From Pseudomonas prosekii (GTDB lineage Bacteria > Pseudomonadota > Gammaproteobacteria > Pseudomonadales > Pseudomonadaceae): a stretch of 64,000 nucleotides of DNA. The translations under genes were made by a program, and so were the position numbers. Shown here in pieces: positions 1-8,919 of this stretch (its first letter is position 1; each line of letters opens with the position of its first letter). The stretch spans positions 2,604,001-2,668,000 of the forward strand of contig NZ_LT629762.1 in NCBI RefSeq assembly GCF_900105155.1. Reading direction: 5' to 3'. The notes under the pieces were generated by a model. That model was not told where the DNA came from. It worked only from the letters and a program-made list of their open reading frames with translations, and ran no database searches.

Positions 1-786
1 GCGGTCGCCTGCCAGGTGAGTCGCGCCCAGATAATATTGCTGCCACATGTCTTCGAATCGCGAGCCGTACGCGCTCACTGTCAGGCCGTAGGGTGACTTC
101 GCGGTGGCGCCCAAATAACTGATGCGCGAGCCGCTGTAGGCGCGGTTGCCGAACGTGGTGGTCAGCCGTTCGCTGCCGGTGCCGGTGCGCGGGATGACGC
201 GCTCGAAGCTGCCTGCCTGCAGCGCCAGCCAGTCGAGTTCGTTGCTGTTCAGCGCGATGCCCTGAAACGTCGAGGGCAAGGCGCGGTTGTCTTTGTAGCG
301 CAGGACCGGATTCTCGGTGAGCATCCGCCCGGCCTTCAATTCGGTGCTCGACACCCGCAACCGCAGATCGCCGACGCCCAAGCGGCTCCAGCTCGGCACG
401 GCGTCGCCATCGCTGTCGACCAGCACGCGGTCCCCGCCGTTGGCCACCGCGCCGTGGCCGCGCTCGAGGGTCACGGCGCTGAACAGCGAGGCATCGACGC
501 CAAATCCGACCAGGCCTTGGGTGTAACCGGAGCTGTAATTGAGCATGCCGGTTTGCACCCACGTGTCGCGTTCGCGTGTCGGTTGGGCGACGCCGTGTTT
601 TTTGATCACCAGATGCGTGCTGCGCTGCGTGTGCTGATTGGAATAATAGTGACGCAGGTTCAGGCCCAGATGGCTGCCGTCGATAAAGCCCGGCGCCTGA
701 TCCTGAGGTGCCACCGGTTCAGCGGCCCAGCCGGGCTGAACGACGGCCAGCAGCAGGGGCAACGTGCGAAAGAAATGTGCGTGCAT
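1..786 (-). CDS. OprD-family outer-membrane porin, N-terminal part only
   Basis: This is the first 262 codons of a gene that runs off the left edge. The product begins with a short signal peptide (MHAHFFRTLPLLLAVVQPGWAA) and continues with GFIDGSHLGLNLRHYYSN and later GRMLTENPVLRYKDNRALPSTFQG. These are hallmarks of the OprD/OccD-OccK substrate-specific porins of pseudomonads (18-strand barrels of about 420 residues). Such porins admit amino acids, small carboxylates or peptides across the outer membrane. It lies downstream of the amidase gene on the same strand with a 102-nt gap, so it is probably the last gene of the transporter-amidase-porin operon and supplies that substrate. The exact substrate cannot be told from sequence. 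Confidence 0.85.
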   Translation of the reverse strand, partial: MHAHFFRTLPLLLAVVQPGWAAEPVAPQDQAPGFIDGSHLGLNLRHYYSNQHTQRSTHLVIKKHGVAQPTRERDTWVQTGMLNYSSGYTQGLVGFGVDASLFSAVTLERGHGAVANGGDRVLVDSDGDAVPSWSRLGVGDLRLRVSSTELKAGRMLTENPVLRYKDNRALPSTFQGIALNSNELDWLALQAGSFERVIPRTGTGSERLTTTFGNRAYSGSRISYLGATAKSPYGLTVSAYGSRFEDMWQQYYLGATHLAGDR

Positions 787-888
787 GAAAAAACGCCTGT
801 AAAGAAATCCCGCGCCGCTCACGCACCTGGCGTTCGAGCGGTCGCGATTCAGAAGGGATCAGCTTGTGAGGAATCAGCCAAGCAGCGA

Positions 889-2283
889 TCAGCGGGACGG
901 CGCGGTCGGCCAGTGCTTGATCGGCCCGCGCCAGTCTTCGTAAGCCTTGGCGCATTGCAGCAACCATTGATCGGCGAAGCGCGGCGCGATCATTTGCAGG
1001 CCGATCGGCATGCCTTGGTCGGTGAATCCGCAATTGATCGACAACGCTGGTTGCTCGCCCATGTTCCACGGCAAGGTGAACACGATGTGTTCGAACGGCT
1101 GACGCGGATCGTTGCTCGGCGACGGCCAGTGCGCGGGGAAGCTGCTGACCTGATTGGTCGGTGACAGCACCAGGTCCAGATCGCCGAACAACCGTGCGCA
1201 GCGGCGGCGGATTTCGAAGGTTTGGTTGAAGCCTTCGACCGCTTGCACCGCGCTCATCGTCGCTGCCGGCGCCGCCCAGTCTTCGATGTACGGCAAGACC
1301 CGTTCCCGTTGCGCCGCGCTCAGGGTTTGCAGTTGTGACAACTGCCGAGCGCGCCAGAAATCGTCGAGACCGTCGAGCAGTTGACGATCCATCAACGGCC
1401 CGATCAAACGCACCTCGGCGCCGTTTTCCGCGAACAACTGCGCGGCGTTGCGCACGGCGTCGCACACCTGCGCTTCGGGCTGAAGGCCGCAGCCGGGGTC
1501 GAGCATCAAGCCGATTTTCAAGCCTTTGAACGATGGCGTTGCCAGGCTCCAGTCCAGTGCCTGCGGCGGCAGGCTGGTGGCGTCGCGCGAATCGGCCTGC
1601 GCCAGATAACGCATCATCAACGCGCAATCTTCGACGGTGCGGGTCATCGGCCCGGCGCAGCGGCCGGTGTAATACGGGTCGATGGGGATTCGCCCAAGGC
1701 TCGGTTTGAATCCGACCAAACCGCACCAGCCTGCCGGCAGTCGGACCGAACCGCCGATGTCCGTGCCGACGTGCAGCGGACCGTAACCGGCGGCTGCGGC
1801 GGCGGCTGCACCGGCACTCGAACCGCCGGGGTTTTGCTCAAGATCCCAAGGATTGCGGGTAATCCCGTGAAAACTCGAAAGCCCTGACGACAGCATGCCG
1901 AAGTCCGGCACTGTGGTTTTGCCGAGGATAATCGCCCCGGCCTCACGCAAGCGCGCGGCGGGCGGCGCATCTGCGGTTGCCGCGACCAGCGCGGTGGCGG
2001 CGCTGCCCTGAGGAATGCAATCGCCAGCGGTGGCGATCAATTCCTTGAGTGTCACCGGCACGCCGTCCAGCGCTCCGTTTGGCGCGCCTTTGCTCCAGCG
2101 CTCGCTGGATGCGCGCGCCTGCTCAAGTACGCGCTGCGGATCAAACGCATAAAGCGCCGCGATACTCGGCTCCCAACGCTCAATGTGCGCCAGCAAGTGG
2201 TCGAAATATTCCAGCGGCGACAACGTGCGGCTGGCATACATCGCCAACAGTTGCGCGGCGGACAAATCCTGTAAATCGCTCAT
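889..2283 (-). CDS. Amidase-signature family amidohydrolase
   Basis: A 464-residue soluble enzyme of the amidase signature family, which hydrolyses carboxamides through a Ser-cisSer-Lys triad. The Lys is in PVTLKELI (about residue 79), the glycine/serine-rich signature is NPGGSSAGAAAAAAAGYG, and the second serine region is GTDIGGSVRLPAGWCG. The length is normal for the family. No signal peptide is seen, so it is cytoplasmic. It sits between an MHS-type transporter (51 nt upstream) and an OprD porin, all on the minus strand, suggesting import and hydrolysis of an amide. The operon is divergent from the biosynthetic cluster at 3886; a role in processing that cluster's product is possible but only a guess. 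The family includes many specificities, so the substrate is unknown. Confidence 0.88.
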   Translation of the reverse strand: MSDLQDLSAAQLLAMYASRTLSPLEYFDHLLAHIERWEPSIAALYAFDPQRVLEQARASSERWSKGAPNGALDGVPVTLKELIATAGDCIPQGSAATALVAATADAPPAARLREAGAIILGKTTVPDFGMLSSGLSSFHGITRNPWDLEQNPGGSSAGAAAAAAAGYGPLHVGTDIGGSVRLPAGWCGLVGFKPSLGRIPIDPYYTGRCAGPMTRTVEDCALMMRYLAQADSRDATSLPPQALDWSLATPSFKGLKIGLMLDPGCGLQPEAQVCDAVRNAAQLFAENGAEVRLIGPLMDRQLLDGLDDFWRARQLSQLQTLSAAQRERVLPYIEDWAAPAATMSAVQAVEGFNQTFEIRRRCARLFGDLDLVLSPTNQVSSFPAHWPSPSNDPRQPFEHIVFTLPWNMGEQPALSINCGFTDQGMPIGLQMIAPRFADQWLLQCAKAYEDWRGPIKHWPTAPSR

Positions 2284-2334
2284 CGAATAGCCATCCTTGC
2301 CAAACTTTTTTTGCGCTTCTGCGACGTACTTGCC

Positions 2335-3648
2335 TTAGCGCTCCGCCAGCAACGCCTGGCCGTTATCGGCAGATTGCCGTCCGCCAAAGAACCCGGCGCA
2401 CGCGACGCCGACCGCGCCCATCACCATGCAATACGCCACGCACACCCACGGGCTCCACGGCATCAGCGCGATCAACAGCAACGGCGTGGTGCTCGCCCAC
2501 AGCGCGTAGGCAATATTGTAGGTAAAGGAAATGCCCGACACGCGGATGTGCGCCGGAAACAGGCTGACCATCACCGACGGCACCGCGCCGACCACCCCGC
2601 AGCTCAAGCCGGCCAGCGCATACGCCAGGCCCAGCCACGCACCGCCGCTGATCAGGCAGGCATAAAGCAGGGCGATGCCGATCGGCAACAGCACGCTGTA
2701 GAGCATGACCGTGCGCCAGGCGCCGATACGGTCGACGATCAGCCCGGCCAGCACGCAGCCGATGTTGAGGAAAACGATGCCCAGGCTGCTCAGCGCGAAG
2801 GTATGGCTGGGGCTCATGCCGAAGCTTTTTTGCATGACCGTCGGGGTGATCACCACCAGCACCACCACCGCAGACGTCAGCACGCAAGTGAGGATCATCG
2901 CCGGCAGCAGCATGTGCCGGTGCTCGCGCAACACCGTGCGCAACGGCAACTCGGCGTCCGCCTCGCGACGAGCCTGCAGGGCCATGAACACCGGTGTTTC
3001 ACTGAGCCAGCGGCGCAACCAGACGCCGATCACGCCAAACACGCCGCCCAGCAGAAACGGCAGGCGCCAGGCGTAATCGAGGATCTCGGCGGCGGTGAAC
3101 ACTTGCGCCAACAGGGTCGCGGTCAACGCGCCGAGCAGATAACCAAACGTCAGCCCGGCCTGCAAAAACCCCAGCGCATAACCACGGTGGCCGGCAGGCG
3201 CGTGCTCGGCGACGAACACCCACGCGCTCGGCACTTCGCCGCCGACCGCCGCGCCTTGCAGCACCCGCAGCAACAGCAGCAGCAACGGTGCGAAATAACC
3301 GATCTGTTCGTAGGTCGGCATGATGCCGATCAACAGGCACGGCAGCGCCATCATCAGAATGCTCAGGCTGAACACGCGTTTGCGGCCCAACTGATCGGCG
3401 AAGTGCGCCATCAGGATGCCGCCCAGCGGACGCGCCAGGTAACCGGTGACGAAGATGCCGAAGCTTTGCAGCAAGCGCAGCCATTCGGGCATTTCCGGCG
3501 GGAAAAACAGTTGGCTGAGGGTCAGCGCAAAAAACACGAAAATGATGAAGTCGTAGATTTCCAGCGCGCCGCCGAGGGCCGCAAGCCCTAGGGTCTTGTA
3601 GTCAGCCTTGGAAAACTGATGGGCTCGCGAATCAGTAAGGGCAGTCAT
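2335..3648 (-). CDS. MFS transporter, metabolite:H+ symporter (MHS) type
   Basis: A 437-residue inner-membrane carrier with about 12 predicted helices. It opens with GGALEIYDFIIFVFFA, a pattern typical of the MHS family (ShiA, ProP, citrate and ketoglutarate symporters), followed by GYLARPLGGILMAHFADQLGRKR, the MFS loop 2-3 signature. LRVLQGAAVGGEVPSAWVFVAEHAP is the family's helix 4-5 signature. The ATG at 3648 was chosen over an in-frame TTG two codons upstream. It is the first gene of the minus-strand operon with the amidase and the OprD porin and is divergent from the cluster at 3886 across about 235 nt. It probably imports an organic acid or amide that the amidase then cleaves; the substrate is not known. 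Confidence 0.87.
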   Translation of the reverse strand: MTALTDSRAHQFSKADYKTLGLAALGGALEIYDFIIFVFFALTLSQLFFPPEMPEWLRLLQSFGIFVTGYLARPLGGILMAHFADQLGRKRVFSLSILMMALPCLLIGIMPTYEQIGYFAPLLLLLLRVLQGAAVGGEVPSAWVFVAEHAPAGHRGYALGFLQAGLTFGYLLGALTATLLAQVFTAAEILDYAWRLPFLLGGVFGVIGVWLRRWLSETPVFMALQARREADAELPLRTVLREHRHMLLPAMILTCVLTSAVVVLVVITPTVMQKSFGMSPSHTFALSSLGIVFLNIGCVLAGLIVDRIGAWRTVMLYSVLLPIGIALLYACLISGGAWLGLAYALAGLSCGVVGAVPSVMVSLFPAHIRVSGISFTYNIAYALWASTTPLLLIALMPWSPWVCVAYCMVMGAVGVACAGFFGGRQSADNGQALLAER

Positions 3649-3822
3649 GGGCAAACTCTGAACAGTCTATAGAGGACGACGCCCGGCAATTTCAGCAATC
3701 GCTCAAGCCGGTTCACGGGTGCGTCGTCGGATCAATTTCAGCAGCGCGATATGGTCTACACAAAAGCCTGTGCGGACAACCGGCCTGTGCCTCTGTGTTG
3801 CTTTTTAGCTGGAATCTGTACA

Positions 3823-3850
3823 TTGAGTTTTCCTCGGTTTAAACAATAAT
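3823..3850 (+). promoter_or_regulatory. Candidate sigma70 promoter of the biosynthetic operon
   Basis: In the divergent gap, TTGAGT (3823-3828) and AATAAT (3845-3850) are 16 nt apart and point towards the gene at 3886, giving a leader of roughly 30 nt. The surrounding bases are more AT-rich than the flanking genes. The gene at 3886 has no obvious Shine-Dalgarno sequence. This is pattern matching only. Confidence 0.35.
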
Positions 3851-3885
3851 CAGGGCCTCCCAACTCCCTGAATATTTGGCCAATC

Positions 3886-4815
3886 ATGGAAGAAATAGCA
3901 CGTAACTTCGCCGATTTTGATCATCCTGATACAGAATCCATCGCCATCATCCGGGGCCGCGTCCTACAGGCTTTGCAGCATTATTTGCTGGATCGTGACT
4001 TCAAACAGCTGATGCCGATTCTGATGTCGCCGATCACTGATCCGCTGAACCACGCGGTGTATCCCGCCGAGATCCAGTACGAAGAGCGGCGCCTGAAACT
4101 GACCGCGAGCATGATCTTCCATAAACAGTTGGCACTGACCGCCAAGGGCCACGACAAGATCTTCATCGTCGCGCCGAACATTCGCCTGGAAAAGGCCGAA
4201 ATCAAGGACTCCGAGAACCACTTGCTGGAGTTCTCGCAGTTCGATTTCGAGATTCGCGACGGCGACATGCATCAGGTCATGGCGCTGATCGAAGGCCTGA
4301 TCAAGCACGTGTTCAGCGAGGTCAATCAGCATTGCGCCGCCGAGCTCGCGCAGCTCAACCGCCAACTGCCGCACTTCACCAGCGCGTTCCCGATCTACAG
4401 CTCCGACGAGTTGCGCGCCGAACACGGCGACGACTTCGAAAAGATCATGTCGGCCAGCGCGCAAACGCCGTTTTTCGTCACCAACTACCGTCGCGAATTC
4501 TATGACCGGGAAACCCCGGGCAAGCGCGGCGCGTACAACAACTATGACCTGATTTACCCGGATGGCTACGGCGAGGCGCTGTCCGGTGCGGAGCGCGAGT
4601 TCGAATACGAGCAGATCGTCTACCGCATGAACGAGCTGTCGATGGACCTGCAACCGTTCGCCAATTACCTGGAAGTCGCGCGGCGCGGCTTGCTGCACCC
4701 GAGCGCCGGCGGCGGTCTGGGGATCGAACGCCTGCTCAAGTTCATCTGCGGCAAGCGACGCATCCGCGACGTCGCGCTGTTCGATCGCACCGTTGGCACC
4801 AGCTTCCTGTTCTGA
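3886..4815 (+). CDS. Class II aminoacyl-tRNA synthetase-like protein (AspRS/AsnRS catalytic core without tRNA-binding domain)
   Basis: A 309-residue protein covering only the catalytic fold of the Asp/Asn tRNA synthetase subclass. Motif 2 is APNIRLEKAEIKDSENHLLE followed by FSQFDFEI (about residues 98-125). Motif 3 is GGGLGIERLLKFICGKR followed by IRDV (about 276-298). The N-terminal OB-fold anticodon domain of AspRS/AsnRS (about 100+ residues) is absent, so charging of tRNA is unlikely. Stand-alone relatives include the archaeal asparagine synthetase derived from AspRS, which makes Asn from Asp through an aspartyl-adenylate and ammonia. A similar amide-forming or adenylating role on Asp or 3-methylaspartate fits the glutamate mutase genes downstream. 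It is the first gene of the plus-strand cluster, 67 nt before the monooxygenase. The specific reaction is inference. Confidence 0.8.
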   Translation: MEEIARNFADFDHPDTESIAIIRGRVLQALQHYLLDRDFKQLMPILMSPITDPLNHAVYPAEIQYEERRLKLTASMIFHKQLALTAKGHDKIFIVAPNIRLEKAEIKDSENHLLEFSQFDFEIRDGDMHQVMALIEGLIKHVFSEVNQHCAAELAQLNRQLPHFTSAFPIYSSDELRAEHGDDFEKIMSASAQTPFFVTNYRREFYDRETPGKRGAYNNYDLIYPDGYGEALSGAEREFEYEQIVYRMNELSMDLQPFANYLEVARRGLLHPSAGGGLGIERLLKFICGKRRIRDVALFDRTVGTSFLF

Positions 4816-4882
4816 CCAAGGACCTGTCTCGCAACGCCTGCCCCGCTGGTCGCGGCGGCTGGCGTTGCCATGGAGAAACACA

Positions 4883-5953
4883 ATGCCTGCACTGCGTATT
4901 CACTGGTGTTCGCCGCTCGACAGCGGCCAGCAAAAGGCTTCGGAAAAATACGACACCGGCGCGCTCGATTTTGCCGGCATCGTCGATTTTGCCCAAGAGG
5001 CCGACGAGCTGGGAATCGACTCGTTGCTGATGGGGATCAGCTACCACATGCCCGATCCGCTGCCGATGATCGGCGCGCTGGTTCGCGAGACCGAACGGGT
5101 CAAGTTCATCCTCGCGTACCGTCCCGGCCTGGTGCCGCCGACCCTGTTCACGCAAATCGTCAACACCGTGTCGTGGATGTCCGACAAGCGCATTTCACTG
5201 AATCTGGTGGCCGGGATTTCACCGGACGAACAGGCGTATTACGGCGACTTCGTGGCGCACGACGGGCGCTACGAGCGCACCGGCGAATTCCTCGACATCC
5301 TGCATCGGTTCTGGAGCGGTGAATCACCGCTGACCTACCACGGCAAGCATTACCGCATCGAAAAAGCCCAGCTCGGCTTGCCTTTCAAGGACGCCGAGCG
5401 CCCGCGCATCTACCTCAGCGGCGCGTCCGACATCGCCCAACAAATTGCGATGAAACACAGCGATTGCTGGCTGCGGTATGGCGACACCCCGCAAGGCATC
5501 GCCGAGGCCAGCCGCACCGTGCTGGAATCGGGCTGCTCAGTGGGGATTCGCATGCACGTGCTCGCCCGCGAAACCCGCGCCGAAGCCTTGGCCGCCGTCG
5601 AAAGCATGATGGAAAACCCGGACGAACAGCACCGCGAATGGGTTCGCCAATTCGTCGGGCGTTGCGACTCGGAAGCGGTGAAAACTTCGTTCCGCCTGGC
5701 CGACAAGGCTGAACACGACTGGCTGTCGCCGATGCTCTGGTCCGGCGCTGTGGCGTACCGTGGCGGTCCGGCGTTGTGCGTGGTCGGCAGCTATCAGGAA
5801 GTCGCCGAATACCTGTTCGAGTACAAAAAAGTCGGCGTCAGCGAATTCATTTTCTCCGGTTGGCCGACCCGCGACGAGATGCGCCGCTTCTGCACGTACG
5901 TGCTGCCTTACCTGCGCGAACTGGAAACCGTGTGGGATCGCGATCATGCGTGA
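4883..5953 (+). CDS. LLM-class flavin-dependent monooxygenase (SsuD-like)
   Basis: A 356-residue luciferase-like monooxygenase related to alkanesulfonate monooxygenase SsuD. Recognisable blocks are FAQEADELGIDSLLMG near the N-terminus, VKFILAYRPGLVPPTLF, then RISLNLVAGISPDEQAYYGD and HDGRYERTGEFLDILHRFW. These enzymes use FMNH2 from a separate reductase and O2. In biosynthetic clusters they hydroxylate nitrogen or carbon, or cleave C-S bonds. No flavin reductase gene lies in the cluster. The ATG at 4883 is preceded by GGAG with good spacing and starts the conserved MPALRIHW; a longer in-frame reading upstream has no support. The 3' end overlaps the MFS gene by 8 nt, implying translational coupling. 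The substrate is unknown. Confidence 0.85.
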   Translation: MPALRIHWCSPLDSGQQKASEKYDTGALDFAGIVDFAQEADELGIDSLLMGISYHMPDPLPMIGALVRETERVKFILAYRPGLVPPTLFTQIVNTVSWMSDKRISLNLVAGISPDEQAYYGDFVAHDGRYERTGEFLDILHRFWSGESPLTYHGKHYRIEKAQLGLPFKDAERPRIYLSGASDIAQQIAMKHSDCWLRYGDTPQGIAEASRTVLESGCSVGIRMHVLARETRAEALAAVESMMENPDEQHREWVRQFVGRCDSEAVKTSFRLADKAEHDWLSPMLWSGAVAYRGGPALCVVGSYQEVAEYLFEYKKVGVSEFIFSGWPTRDEMRRFCTYVLPYLRELETVWDRDHA

Positions 5954-7187
5954 AACCGGCCTCGACGCACGACACAGCGCCGTCCGCTGGTTCGGCGCCG
6001 GGCTGCTGTGCGCGCTGCTGGCCGAGCAAACGGTGCTGTTCGCCGTGCCGCTGATGATCTATCAACTGACCGGCAACGTGCGCTACTCCGGCGTCGCGTT
6101 TGCGCTGGAGTGGCTGCCGGCGCTGATCGCTTATCCGTTTGCCGGGCTGCTGGCTGATCGCTTCGGCGGTCGCCTGCTGTTTCGCAGCGCCAACACCGCG
6201 CGCGCCTTGAGCCTGGCGCTGACGTTGGGGGTTTGCTGGTATCAGCCGCAATGGATGGTCTGGGCGCTGATCGGCAATGGCATTGTCCTGTCGGTGCTGA
6301 TGGCGCCGGTGCGCATGGCGGTTGAGAAAAGCGTGCCGCTGATCGCCGGACCGCAGCGTCTGGCGCACTGCCAGTCGCTGGTGCAAAACATGGAGCTGCT
6401 GGCCATGGCACTCGGTCCCGCGCTGGCCGCCGGGTTGGCCATGTACGCCGACAAACGCTGGTTGCTCGGTCTGGCGGCGGTGGCGTTGTTCGCCGCATCG
6501 ATGTTCTGGAAAGGCTTGCCGACCGCGCGAACCGCCAACCACCCGACCAGCATTTTCAAGGATCTGGCCCTCGGCTGGCGCCTGCTGCTCGGCAACCCAC
6601 CGGTGGTTTCCCTGGCCGCGCTCAACTTCACCATCAACCTCGCGTTTGCCGCGGTGCTCAGCGCCAACGCGTTTGTCATCAGCGGTGTTTTCAGCGCTGC
6701 CGACGGCGTGTTCGGGCTGATGAATGCCGGCGCTGGCGCCCTAGGTCTGCTGAATTTTGTGCTGGTACCAAGGCTGCTGGCGCGGATGTCGATCTATCGC
6801 CTCGGCGCACTGGGTTTTGCCCTGTTGTGCCTGGGTTTGATCTGCATGGGCGTGGCCGGTGGCGTGCTGCTGTATGCCTTGAGTTTTCTCCTGGCGATGG
6901 GCGGTTGCGCATTGTTCAACGTGTTCAACCGCACGCAGCGAATCAAGGCAATCGGCACTGCGCATTTGGGCAAAGTCATGGGCCCGTTCTATCTGGTCAA
7001 CCTGCTTTCGTACCCGCTCGGCGGCCTGCTCACCGCCACTGTCGGCCACGTCTACGGCGTGCAAGTGCTGATTCTGGTGCTCGCGCTGGTGCTGACGGTG
7101 CCCGGCACGCTGCTGTTCATTCTTACCACTCGGCGTTTTCGTCTTGCCCTGGATGGTCCGTCACTCGCCATGGAGGCTTCCCAATGA
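5946..7187 (+). CDS. MFS transporter, likely product exporter
   Basis: A 413-residue integral membrane protein with about 12 hydrophobic helices. It resembles the MFS_3/EntS-like efflux group. The GLLADRFGGRLLFR loop between helices 2 and 3 is the MFS signature, and VALFAASMFWKGLP precedes the central loop. The start at 5946 overlaps the monooxygenase stop by 8 nt, and its own stop overlaps the ATG of the next gene (ATGA), so it is translated as part of the cluster. Inside a biosynthetic operon the simplest role is export of the product, or self-protection. Uptake cannot be excluded from sequence alone. Confidence 0.85.
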   Translation: MRETGLDARHSAVRWFGAGLLCALLAEQTVLFAVPLMIYQLTGNVRYSGVAFALEWLPALIAYPFAGLLADRFGGRLLFRSANTARALSLALTLGVCWYQPQWMVWALIGNGIVLSVLMAPVRMAVEKSVPLIAGPQRLAHCQSLVQNMELLAMALGPALAAGLAMYADKRWLLGLAAVALFAASMFWKGLPTARTANHPTSIFKDLALGWRLLLGNPPVVSLAALNFTINLAFAAVLSANAFVISGVFSAADGVFGLMNAGAGALGLLNFVLVPRLLARMSIYRLGALGFALLCLGLICMGVAGGVLLYALSFLLAMGGCALFNVFNRTQRIKAIGTAHLGKVMGPFYLVNLLSYPLGGLLTATVGHVYGVQVLILVLALVLTVPGTLLFILTTRRFRLALDGPSLAMEASQ

Positions 7188-7639
7188 AAACCTTGCCGCA
7201 CTGCCTGATCGCCACCGTCGAATCCGACTCGCACATGTGGAACCTGGTGTACCTGCAACTGTGGCTGGCCGAACACGGTTTCAGCGTGAAAAACCTCGGC
7301 AGTTGCACGCCGGTAGACGCCGTGCTGGCCGCGCTGCAACAGCGGCGCACGCAATTGCTGGTGGTCAGCAGCGTCAATGGCCACGGCTATTCCCAGGGGC
7401 TGGAACTGATCCGCCAGGTGCGCCGATTGCACCCGCACCTGCCCTGCGTGATCGGCGGCAAATTGACCACCTCCGAGGACGAAACCCTCGCGGTCCGGCA
7501 ACCCCTGATCGACGCCGGTTACCAGCAAGTATTCGTCGGCGCCGATGCCATTCAAGCGTTCAGCGCTTACCTGGGCACGTTGCACAGCCAGCACGACGCC
7601 GAACACGCGCCTGCCAACAGCGTGCCGTCCTGGGGCTGA
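7184..7639 (+). CDS. Cobalamin-binding small subunit of glutamate mutase-like enzyme
   Basis: A 151-residue B12-binding Rossmann protein, the size of GlmS/MutS of glutamate mutase (about 137 residues). The base-off/His-on motif is DSHMWN at residues 15-20, with His17 as the expected cobalt ligand. The last position of the usual DxHxxG is Asn here rather than Gly. Further conserved blocks are VSSVNGHG (61-68) for the nucleotide tail and IGGKL (90-94). It pairs with the large subunit at 10417; in most clusters the two genes are closer. The start overlaps the MFS stop (ATGA). Known chemistry: carbon-skeleton rearrangement of L-glutamate to (2S,3S)-3-methylaspartate by adenosylcobalamin radical chemistry. 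Confidence 0.88.
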   Translation: MKTLPHCLIATVESDSHMWNLVYLQLWLAEHGFSVKNLGSCTPVDAVLAALQQRRTQLLVVSSVNGHGYSQGLELIRQVRRLHPHLPCVIGGKLTTSEDETLAVRQPLIDAGYQQVFVGADAIQAFSAYLGTLHSQHDAEHAPANSVPSWG

Positions 7640-7680
7640 GCCCGGCCACGCCTGTTTCTCTCATTCAAAGGATCACTACG

Positions 7681-8919
7681 ATGCACATCGTTATCGTCAA
7701 CCGCTGGCCGCGCTTTCGTGACGAGCGCCGCTGGGACAATGAACTGACGCGCTACGAAGATTTCTTCGACCATCAGCAGCACCAGATCAGCTACGTGGTC
7801 GATGCGCCGGGTGCCGAAGGCGTGCTTGCCCCGGCGCAGCAAATTGCCCATCAAGTGCAGGTCGGCGACGTCAATCAATACGAGCAATTGCTCGCGGCGG
7901 TGGAAGAAGTCATCGCGCGGGTCGGCCCGGTCGATCAACTGATCGCGCTGTCGGAATTCACCCTGGAAATCGCCGCCCGCGTGCGCCAGACCCTGAACAT
8001 TCCGGGGCACGGCCCGGACGAAGTGGCGGTGTACCGCGACAAGGCGCGCATGAAGGAAATCCTCCAGGCCAAAGGCCTGCGCGTGCCGCCCTTTGCCCGT
8101 TGCCAGTCCGTCGAGCAGGCTCTGCACTTCGCTCGCGAGATCGGTTTTCCGCTGATCGTCAAACCCGTGGACGGCGCCGCCAGCATGGGCGTCGAGAAGG
8201 TTGAGGACGAGCCGGCGCTGCGCAATCTGTTGAATAACATCGAGCTGTCGCGCTATGAAATCGAAGGTTTCATGCACGGCCAGACGTATCACATCGACGG
8301 TTTTGCCGACGTCGACGGCAGCGTGCCGTTCCAGGTGGTTTCGCGTTACATCAACAGCTGCCTGGACTTCGCCAAGGCCCAGCCGCTGGGCTCGGTGATT
8401 GTGCAGAAATCGGCGCTGCGCACGCGCATCGAAGCGTTCAGCAAACAGATCCTGCAAGCGCTGAACCTGCGCTGCACCGCGTTTCATCTGGAGATATTCG
8501 TCGAGCCGGACGACTCGCTGGTGTTCCTCGAAATCGGCGCGCGGGTCGGTGGCAGCGAAGTGCCTCACCTGATCAACAAAGTCTTCGGCGTCAACTTGTA
8601 CGAGCACTGGCTGCGACGTCTGGCCGGCGAGCAAGTGCCGTTGCCGGCTGTCAGCCACGACCCGAGCGGCGGCTGGCTGGTGATTCCGAAACCGGCGCGC
8701 TTGCCGTGCCGGGTGCTGCGCGCCGATTCATTGCGCGCCGAGTTACCCAACCTCTGGCGCGAATTGTTGCCCGAGCCGGGGCAGATTCTTGAGGCCGGCG
8801 GCAGCTATGACGCGCTGCACAGCGGCCGCTTCATTTTTGTCGGCGGCAGCGAAGTTGCCACTGAAAACGATATCCGCCACGCCACCCAGACCTTCCAATT
8901 CCAGGCCGAAACGCTATGA
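7681..8919 (+). CDS. ATP-grasp ligase (first of two)
   Basis: A 412-residue ATP-grasp enzyme that should activate a carboxylate as acyl phosphate and join it to an amine. Visible elements are the nucleotide-binding strand FPLIVKPVDGAASMGV (Lys161 and the small-residue loop 165-170), metal-binding FHLEIFVE (Glu271) and FLEIGARVGGSEVPH (Glu284 onwards). The N-terminal third (MHIVIVNRWPRFRDERRW) is a pre-ATP-grasp domain. The ATG at 7681 follows AAGGATCACTACG, an acceptable ribosome-binding site; the reading frame is open far upstream but overlaps the B12-subunit gene. The end overlaps the PP-loop gene by 4 nt. It may ligate 3-methylaspartate or a derivative to another amino acid; substrates are unknown. 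Confidence 0.88.
   Translation: MHIVIVNRWPRFRDERRWDNELTRYEDFFDHQQHQISYVVDAPGAEGVLAPAQQIAHQVQVGDVNQYEQLLAAVEEVIARVGPVDQLIALSEFTLEIAARVRQTLNIPGHGPDEVAVYRDKARMKEILQAKGLRVPPFARCQSVEQALHFAREIGFPLIVKPVDGAASMGVEKVEDEPALRNLLNNIELSRYEIEGFMHGQTYHIDGFADVDGSVPFQVVSRYINSCLDFAKAQPLGSVIVQKSALRTRIEAFSKQILQALNLRCTAFHLEIFVEPDDSLVFLEIGARVGGSEVPHLINKVFGVNLYEHWLRRLAGEQVPLPAVSHDPSGGWLVIPKPARLPCRVLRADSLRAELPNLWRELLPEPGQILEAGGSYDALHSGRFIFVGGSEVATENDIRHATQTFQFQAETL

Noticed and set aside
3655..3885. Possible MocR operator direct repeats in the divergent gap
   Set aside because: I looked for paired half-sites and found only weak similarities (TCTACA near 3753, CTGTACA near 3816) that are not convincing without binding data.
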